From assembly GCF_018873765.1 (NCBI RefSeq), contig NC_057922.1, positions 12,847,563 to 12,911,562 of the forward strand: a stretch of DNA of 64,000 nt. The letters are read 5' to 3'. The notes beneath the pieces are model-generated. The model did no database searches. It was not told where the DNA came from and saw nothing but the letters and a program-made list of their open reading frames with translations. The translations under genes were made by a program, and so were the position numbers. Positions within the stretch are counted from its first letter, which is position 1; each line of letters begins with the position of its first letter. The DNA comes from Telopea speciosissima (lineage: Eukaryota > Streptophyta > Magnoliopsida > Proteales > Proteaceae). This document shows, piece after piece, positions 1 through 8,900 of this stretch.

Positions 1-729
1 AAATAGAAACTTCTATTTAGCCTAGCTATTAACTAAGTAGCAAGACAAGGAAATAAAAACTAATAGAAAGAGCAAATACATAATTAGAAACTCACAGATC
101 TTGGCAGCTCCCATCATTCCCATACCACCTGTCCACGTGGGGCCCACAAATCTTTCAGAAGATCTCCTTAATTTCTGCTGGACTATGGCTGCATGGGGCA
201 GAACATTGCCTTGACATATGGGCTTAAGTATAATTATTAAGTGGGCCCAAGTGTGGGCCTGACTATGACTTAAGTTGATGGCCTGAAAAAGGCTTGGTTT
301 GGGCTGGCCTTGTACTGCATCAAATCTATTTCCTGCATTTGTTTCTTCTCCGGTTCTCCCTGGGCTTTTTCCTGAAGATGTCAAGAAGCAGTGCTTATAG
401 CATCCTTTTGGCGTAAGCAGAAGGCATGGAAGTGATCTAAAGAATCAAATGTAGGGTTACTCATGGGGCCCAAACTGATGAATTGTTTCGAGGAAATTCC
501 TGCCAGCCAACTATTTAGAGATTGCTGTCCTCTTCTCTTTGTCATAGATAAGTAATTGAAGTGGATATTGAAATGGCTAAGCTCAGCAAGGATGGATGCT
601 CCATTTCAGGATGGAAGGTGGATGGAGTTTTTTCAGGGCCTATTAGTGAAGAAGATTCTACCAGATCAGAATCGATTACTTTAAAATCTAGAACCTTTTT
701 CTTGTTGAGTGAGGGATGGATTCATGCAA
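1..729. other. Unassigned sequence, no gene seen
   Basis: No reading frame here has convincing coding character. The right part may be the upstream end of the LINE tail that follows. A small 64-codon frame at 561-755 is not supported by any recognisable motif. Confidence 0.4.
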
Positions 730-1040
730 TAGTGGAAGGGGTCCAGCAACTGTGATTAGATGGATGACAGATTCAACGGAAGCTCCTTGGTGATATAATC
801 ACCTAATGAGGCCTATTCAACAGCATGTAGCCCAAGCTGATATTGAGTTCCATTGGCAGCCAAGAAGTGTAAATGAGGTTGTGGGATGATTTGGCTAAGC
901 AAGGGGTGGTTAGACCCTGGATTTTTCTTTGGAGGGTGTCTATGTTGTTGTATTTCTATATATTCTGTATCCCTATGTACTTCTATGTACTAACTCTTTT
1001 CATCATTAAAGTTTGTTACATACCCAAAAAAAAAAAAAAA
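730..1040 (+). mobile_element. LINE 3' end: RNase H-like tail with poly(A)
   Basis: Read with one frameshift, 740-920 gives a peptide like the C-terminal part of the RNase H domain of plant L1 LINEs (FHWQPRSVNEV, then DDLAKQGVV). A short 3' untranslated stretch follows and then an A-run at 1026-1040. The frame is interrupted, so this is a dead 5'-truncated copy. No target-site duplication was identified. Confidence 0.5.
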
Positions 1041-1592
1041 GCATAACGACAAATAAATTATTTTAAATTGATTGCCAATAAATTTTATTAATTTATCCAT
1101 GAACAGTTTTATTTATAATTTTTTAACAGTATATGAACGAAGTTTATTAAGTTTAAGTTGTACAAGAAGGAAGGAGGGTAAGGACTAAAGACAGCCCCTC
1201 AGAACAGACTTGAGCAAGAAGAAGAAAGGAACAAATTCACACCTCTTGAAACCCTTGAAGATGAAAGTCAAAGGGCCCTGCTTTAGCCTTGGTGGTAATG
1301 GGCCAATTAACTAAAGAATCTGAAGTTCTAGGGCTAGAGAGAGAAACTTTAGTAAGTTGAAAACCTAAAATTCTGTCTTATTTGTCTTGTGAAAGATCAA
1401 TATTCTTACAGTTTAAGTTAGAAGGAGAAAAATCAATATGGAGGGTTGCCTGCTTATCCAACAGTCGCTCACATCCTTTCATTTGGCTTAAATCAAATGG
1501 TTGCTCCCCTCCCCAAATGGTCTTTTTAGCTCTAGTTCTGCTTGGAATTTTGTTAGAACCCCAACCCCCTCTGTCCCCTGACATAATCTAGT
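1041..1592. other. Unassigned sequence, no gene seen
   Basis: AT-rich sequence between two LINE tails. Two overlapping short frames near 1380-1590 on opposite strands have no recognisable features. Confidence 0.4.
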
Positions 1593-2257
1593 TTGATTCA
1601 AAAGTTTGATTCAAAGGCCATATTCCCCGTCATAGCTTTAATGTCTAGAGAACCCTCAACCTATGCCTCCCCACCCAATCATTTCTCCTTCATCGCCACA
1701 TCCTTGTCCCCCCCTCCTGTATTCTTTGTTGGAATGGTATAGAGGATGTCACATACCTTTTCTTTTCCTGCCCCTTAGCCTCCTCTATTTGAAAAAAAGT
1801 TAGCCTCCTCTATTTGGAAAGAAGCCCTAGACTCCATTTGGCTCTGTAGTAGGAGACCCCTACCCTTCGCTTGGGAATGGCTTTGGTTGGATACAACTTT
1901 TTCTGGCAGTTCTATCTGTGATATTGCAGGCAAGCTCATATTTGGGGCCGGTATCTCTTACATCTGGATGGAGTGGAATTTTAGAAGATGGACCTCCAAC
2001 TCCCGTTCCTTTGACTTGATTTGGAAAGCCATCTTCTTCGATGTCAGCTCCAGGCTTCATTTGCTCCCCTATGGTCCCCTCTTAGATTCCCCAAGGAATA
2101 GGCATATTTTTGTGTCTTGGGGTTTAGATGTATCTCTTTTCCAGTCTTCAGGCCCGTGTTCCTAGGGCTTGAGGCTTGTATAGCTCCCCCCCTTTTCTCC
2201 CTTTCCCCTTTGGGGGGTTTTTGGTAATGATATTTTTTATTCACCCCAAAAAAAAAA
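1593..2257 (+). mobile_element. 5'-truncated L1 LINE, zf-RVT 3' end
   Basis: The sequence is clearly related to the 3' end of the larger LINE at 50170-52767. Both read through FKxHIPRHS-like and DLIWKAI / DVIWKAI peptides, then NRHIFVSWGL / DRHILSSWGL, and end in a CT-rich 3' untranslated region and an A-run (2247-2257 here). The peptide corresponds to the zinc-binding zf-RVT region at the C terminus of plant L1 ORF2. Frameshifts and stops show that it is inactive. It is therefore a second copy of the same family in the window. Confidence 0.75.
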
Positions 2258-2806
2258 GATAATTAAGTGGCTTGTCCATGTACACACTACACGGCCACAA
2301 AAACACACAAAAGTATGGACAATTTTTGAGAGTCGTTTGAGGTGGTATGGTCATGTTCAACGGAGGCCTAGGGACGCCCCTAGTAAGGAGTGATATGATC
2401 CCGATTGAAGGAGCTAAAAGAGCTAGGGGAAGGCCTAAAATGACCATAGGAAAAGTTGTGAGGAAGGGCATGCATAGTCTAGGTCTTGTACCAAGTATGA
2501 CCTCGGATAGAGCCTATTGGAGGGCAAGGATCCATGTAGCAGACCCTATTTAGCTGAGATTCTCCTGACTTGCTGGGCTGTGCCTCTTTCCTGTTACTTT
2601 CATCTTTTATTTTTCTTTATAGTTTCCAGCTTTCATCTGTCATTTTCCATTTTTCATTTCTCATCTCATTTCCCATCCCTCTTTTCCCCATCTCTTCATT
2701 CCCCTTTTTTGTTTAGACCTTAGTTTTCCCTACTTAGTTTTGTTTGGATCCATGTAGCCGACCCCATTAAGTTGGGATATGGCTGAGGTTGTTGTTGTTG
2801 TTGTTA
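2258..2806 (+). mobile_element. RTE-type LINE 3' end with GTT tail
   Basis: The translation contains LRWYGHVQRRP, then RARGRPKMTIGKVV and YWRARIHVADPI, which are typical of the C terminus of plant RTE-clade LINEs. A second piece near 2746 repeats the ADP-LGWDMAEVV ending and runs into a GTT microsatellite, the usual 3' tail of these elements. The sequence GGATCCATGTAGC occurs at both 2528 and 2746, so the tail looks partly duplicated around about 200 bases of T-rich insert. It lies directly upstream of the first visible exon of the next gene. Confidence 0.6.
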
Positions 2807-2908
2807 TATCTGTTCACATATTTTTATTTATGGACAAGTGTCTGTTTGATTTCCTCTCTATTTTCTAAATATCCGAAGATCACATCTCATTTTTATGATT
2901 CATTTCAG

Positions 2909-5900
2909 ATGCTTAAAAGAAACACTCTTGCTACTGGATCATGGGATATCCTAGAAGAAATAAGAAGAGTGCGTCTGAAGGCAACAAAAGATATTTCAGA
3001 AACTTTTGCCAAGCAAATTGACTCATCTGCTACAGTATCAGAGAATATAGGTGTGAAGATCTCATCTGCATCTGATAAAGGATCAACACAAGTGGGTGGT
3101 ACAGTCAATGATTCAAATTCTCTACCAGCTATACAGTCTGTAGCTGGAACTGCCCACTTGCCTGCAGCTCCTGCAGGGTTTTGTACTGATGATGGCTCTC
3201 CAGGTGTAGTTTGGTTTCTGATGGAAACTCTATCCATATATTCAGTAATTAATTTCGTAAAACTTTCAGTATCTGAAGTGAGTTCACCTGCAGAAAATCT
3301 GAAGCATGGAAAATCATCCCCCACAACTTTAGTTGCAGACACTGTAAATGACAGGCCAATAAATGAAGCTATGTCCTCTTGTCCAACAGTTCTTGTTTCC
3401 AAGAGGACTCAGGTGTGTGGAATTGGCTTTGGTTGGATGAGCTCAGTACATCAAGCTTTTCTTAATTCTATTAGTTATTTGTTGGTTAATATATTACAAT
3501 ATGGTTTCTCTAGTTCAACTTCCTAATCTCACCTGTCTAATATAAGTTGCATGGGTTAGTGTCAATTGCATAAAAAGGTTTTTTTTCTTAAGTAAAGGCT
3601 GTGGAGAAATTAAATTAATGAAAATTCTGTTGTCCTGTTTATGAAGGATCTAGAAGATTCTCGGCCTCATGAGGGAGAGGGCACTTGTTCTGTTTTTGAT
3701 GATTCCCTGGTTCTGGATTCTATTTCAGTACAAAACAATGGTAATATACTGATCTTGTTTGTGAAAGTGAACCTTTATTTCCTGTATTTTTTTTTTCTTG
3801 CATCTTCATTTTCATAATATGTTGGGTTAAACAGTGCTATAATTTGTACTTGTTATCTTTGATCTGCATTAGCCATACCTTGTTCATTAATAAACTTTCT
3901 ATTTTAGGTCCACAGGATGTCTCAGTTCATACCACAAATTATGGGCCAGAACTCAAGTCAGCCGAAGATACAAAGCCTGCATTTCAGGGGTTAGTTTTAT
4001 TTTTCTTTCCATGCCATTAAGGTTTCGTCTTGGTTTCTTGCGAATCCGAGATTTAGAACCATGGTCGTCCCTGCTGGTGCTCTCTTCTGCTTGAGTGTCG
4101 GCCAACAAAAAAACCGTAGGGTGCTTTAATTCTTGGGCTCTTTTTACTATCTTGTATCGTAAAAGTTTGTTATTTACATTCTAATCCTTTTCATATCACA
4201 TTACTTTATTATCCACATAAATACATATTTATATCACCCCCGAACATTCCCCCCCCAAAAAAAAAAAATAAAAAATAAAAATGTGACGTAGCCGAGGCAC
4301 TTGCCTCAAAAGCCTTGACCCCATCTAAGTGACTGTTAGGCATTCTAGTGGGTGGCTGGTTACGAGCCCTAACAGTACTAAGCATCAACAACCCAACCAG
4401 ATATGAATCTCTGAAATCACATCTGGTGACATCACAGTTGCAGGGTTCTTCAAAGAGTCGAATCTCATAGCAAAGAAGGACTTAATGAACAAGCACTTGG
4501 GATTTGAATCGCCCTAAGGTGGGGGATCTTAACCCTAAAGCCTGGGAAACAAAGGCTTGTGAGGGAAGAGATCAAACCAGAATAGATGGGGCTGCTACTA
4601 CTGTCCAGAACAGAGCAGCAGCTTGCTGGTTGTCAACCTGGAGGCTGGTATTTGCAACTGTTAAAACAGAATAACAGTTTGGGAAAAATGGAAGAGAAAT
4701 TAAAGAGGGAGAAGAAGAATATGAGAAGAGAAGGGAAAAGGAAGAAACTCGCACAACACAGCCTCGCAGGCACCCACAAACTCAAATCCAATTCTTTCAA
4801 TGCATTTTATTTTCCTTACCGTATTACATTGAATATATAAAGAAAACTCTCTTGCATAGAAATAGAAACCTAACTAAAATGGAAACCAACTGAAGAAGAA
4901 ACTAACTAACTAAGCCATATCTAAGAAAAGGAAACTACCAAAGAAATCCCTACGTAATCTACCTACCCAAATAAAACAAAATATAGTAATGATTTTATGT
5001 CAACTACCAAACATCTATCATCCCTTGCCAGACTAGAAAACTGGTTAGGACCAATCCTTGGTTTGGGCCTCCAAAATGGGTCATGTCTGTCCAGCCAGGC
5101 TAAGGCAATTGCATCAGTGGCCATCACTTAGGCTCGCCTAGCCACCATAACAACTATGTTTCGTAAAGATGCAAAAAAACCGAATTTTGTGATGATATAT
5201 ACAGATCTAAGTAACATCATGGGTCTTGTCCACCGCTAGAGGTTTGAAGTATCAAGTTATTTACATTGTTCCAAAAGTAAATGGCCGAAGGTTGTGCTCC
5301 GTTGGTATTTAAGAATTGGAGTTTTTTTTTCTTTCTTTTTTCTCTGCGATGCATAGCTAAACTTAGTTTTTACATTTTATTGGGGGAAGGTAAGTAAAAG
5401 TTCTATAAATGATTCCGCAGAGAAGCAACCTTTGAATGTGTTCCGTATATGCCTAGTAATATTTTGCAATAGATGCCTTAACTATGCTAGTCTTGATTCC
5501 CCTTGTACTTCGTTATGTTATTAACACCATTAGATGGCTTAAGGTCTCAACTTATTTTTCTTCCCCTTAATTTTCTACAGTGAAGCTACTGATGTCAATG
5601 GCTTTGATGATGCAAATAGGACTGACCCGCCGTCAGTTTGTCCTGTGTGTGAAGTTGTAGAAACTAAGGATTCTTGCCAACCACTTCAGTGCTCTGGTCT
5701 GAGGGAAACACATTCAATCAATGGTATGCAGCGTATTCTCAAATATTAGTATTTGATAGGATGTTAATTATCTTTTATTATAGCACAACCTTTAAATGCG
5801 AGAATAAATTTGTTAATTACTATTTTAGTTTTTGTATGACTGCTTTTAAGACTTGCTTCGTCCTTTCTATGATTGATTAATAAGTATATATATTTTTATT

Positions 5901-8900
5901 TTTTTTTAATCATTCGACCATGAACTTGAAACAGGAAGGAATATGGGTTCCATGACAATTTAATCAGAACAAAATTCCCTCAAAATTTATCAAAAACTTC
6001 TGTCATACAGAATGTAGTATTTAGTTTGCATGCACAAGCATACGATACAATTGAAATTTCTGTTACTGCTCACTCATCTTCCTGGCTGCGCATCCTAGCC
6101 AGTTTGTTGGTAACAACAATGTCCAATTGGGAAGCACGCTCAACAATCTCTTTCCTCTTCCATGTAGAAACATCATGTGCAATTTCTGTACAGTAGGTCC
6201 TGTTGTGCATCATCAACACTTCCAATTCTTTGATGTTGTGCACCACAATTTTCTTAAAGCCATTGGGAAGGTAATGCCAGGTCTTCTTGTCTGAGCCATA
6301 CCCAATGTTGGGCATTAAAGTGCAACCCTTAAACTTCCTCCTCACTCGAGAATCAATACCTTTGGGCCTACACCAGTTTGTCTTTACAGAGATCCTCTTG
6401 AACTTCTTGACACGCTTCTTTACAATCTTCTTGGTGAGCAGAGGAACAGCCATGGCTTAGTATTAGGGTTTTTGCCAAAACTTCCAAAGCTTCATGCCAC
6501 CTACACTGCGAAGTGTGAAGTCTTGAGTATATATATTTGATTACCATATAGGTTTGCATCTGGTTGCTGGTATTAATACTCAAGTCAGCAAAGCCTTATG
6601 ACAACTAAATGGGTCGGCTAGTTCGCCATTTAACTTTATTGAAGGTCATGTTTGTTGTCAACCCAGAGTCATTCTTATCTTTTCTTATTTCTTCTCAAAT
6701 TAAATCTTGCCTAGACCTTTTTCTTTCAATTCTCTAATCTGCACCATGCAAGTCCTCTTTTTAGTGTTGTGCTCAGTGGTATTGTTGCACATGACCAAAC
6801 CATCTCAAATGACTTCCCTTCCACTTATCTCCAATTGTAGCCACTCTTAAACCACCTTAATTTTTTCCCTTATTTTTATTTATTTCTTTTGTATTTTATA
6901 TTGAATACTCTTATATTATAAGATATGTCTATGTTTGTGCTGATTGGTCAGATATGCTATGAACTTCATACCTACGGTGTCACTGTTAAGACTTAAGATT
7001 ACTGTCATAGACATTTAATTATCCATTGCTTTGATGGCTACCATGTAGTCATGTACCCAAGTTTGCGTGCCAAATCTTGTCTATGGAGATGAATGATGCT
7101 TTCCACTCTTCCATTTTCTTCATGCATTGTAGTCTATATTGTTATTATTGATGGGATCAGGTGTTCCATATTAAATTCATCAATAATTTGGGAAACATTG
7201 GAGAAAAAAATTTGGTCCGAATTGTAATAAATTGGAAATATTTGCGATGACATTTTGGATATTTGCAAATAATTCAGGAAAAGAATCACCATTGAAATTA
7301 AGGCCATTATCAAAGTTATGGCAATTTTCATATCCAATGGTTAAATAAACACTATCAACAAGCGTGAATCTATGGTGATTAGGTTGATGCAGGCTGTTTC
7401 TCTGGTTCTTGGAGAAATCTCACCTAATTGGGAGAGCCAAGTATTTGTACTTTAGAGGAATTTTTCTTTTTCCTGGAGAATTAGTTGATGCAGTTTTGCA
7501 TATGCATGGCAGGCCCATATGACCCAGTCTGGATGCCTAGACCAAGGAGAACTAGGTCCAATAGGGATTTTAGGAATTTTTCTATTGTTTGAGGCTATTT
7601 TTGTCATTTGATATTTATTAATTTTTTTACTCATGTTTAGCTATCATTGGTAGGAGTCCAGTTTCAGTTCCTTGTTTGATTCAAACATTGTTCGAAGTGA
7701 GCTATATATGGTGTAACCCATTGATTGAAGATTTAGATTGGGATGAATAGACTTTTTTCTGTAAAGAATTGCTTGAGTGGACTGATAGCAGCCTGCTGAT
7801 CGATTGCCTTCTCTCCTCTCTCAGTTTCCCTGCTTGATTCGATTCTTATTCTTCTTCCCAGGTTTGATCTTTTCTTTAAGTTTCTGTTTATGTTCTTCTT
7901 TTCCTTCATTATTTTCTGCTATTACTGGTATTCTGGTTACTGTTACCTTCTTTCCTCGCTACCTACAGTACATCTGGGTTGAACTTAAATCGATAGAACT
8001 CCTTGGGTACCCATCTGTTTGGTCTGAAACTTGGGGTATTACTATATTACCTTAGGGCGACTCCTTAGCCCTAAGTCCTTGCTCCCTAAGACTCCTGCTG
8101 TGAGAATTACAACCTACAACCAGGGCAGACTCTGAAATACTGCATGGTAGTATTTTTAGAGTTCTATCTGATTCTCCTGATATCTATCTTGATTTCTTGT
8201 CATGTATATTCGGTAGGTCTTCAAGTTTTTGACCTTCCCCTAAAATTTCAGTCCAAAGGGAACCCATATTGGTGAGGGAAGTCACCCGAAAGCAAGTTGG
8301 TACCACTGGAACTGATATGTCGAGAGGTAGAAGAAGACTGGTTCTTCATATTTGCACACGGGGACAAGTTTTCTGAAATTTATGAACATGACCTTTCTGA
8401 TTTCTGTTTTTAATTGATCCCGATTCTTGTTTAAAATTCTAGAAAGCCCTTCCTACCAAATTTTAATTCCTGTTTAGTGCCTGATTCTGTTTGTCGCTCA
8501 CAATGGGGTCCTGAATTTTCCACAAAATTACAGACTTACCACTGTTCCTTTTATTTGTCTATCGTGGGCCCATTGTGACCCTAATTAGGGTTTTGCAACC
8601 CGGCATTGCATTAATAGTTCTGCCAATTGTTTAGTCAATGAATTGGTTTGGAAGGGGGGGGGGAATTGACAGGTCTACAAGAACTTGTTGCACTTGGGTT
8701 TATATGTAAATGTGTAGGCCCTTTTAGGGTTTTATGGGCTTCAGGGTCCTGTTGGTGGCGGTGTACACTACGTTTTGTACTTGTTATTCTGGAAATTAAA
8801 TCTATTCATTTTTTATTTCTAGAAGGAAAAAGATTTGATGGATAATAGAAACAAATAAGCAGGAACAGCAATAAAACCCTCTTGACGGTTGCCAAGGAAG

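Noticed and set aside
2905..3402. 165-codon minus-strand frame opposite exons 1-2 of the unrecognised gene
   Set aside because: It mirrors the plus-strand exon, which has matching splice sites and phase; no motif was seen in the minus frame.
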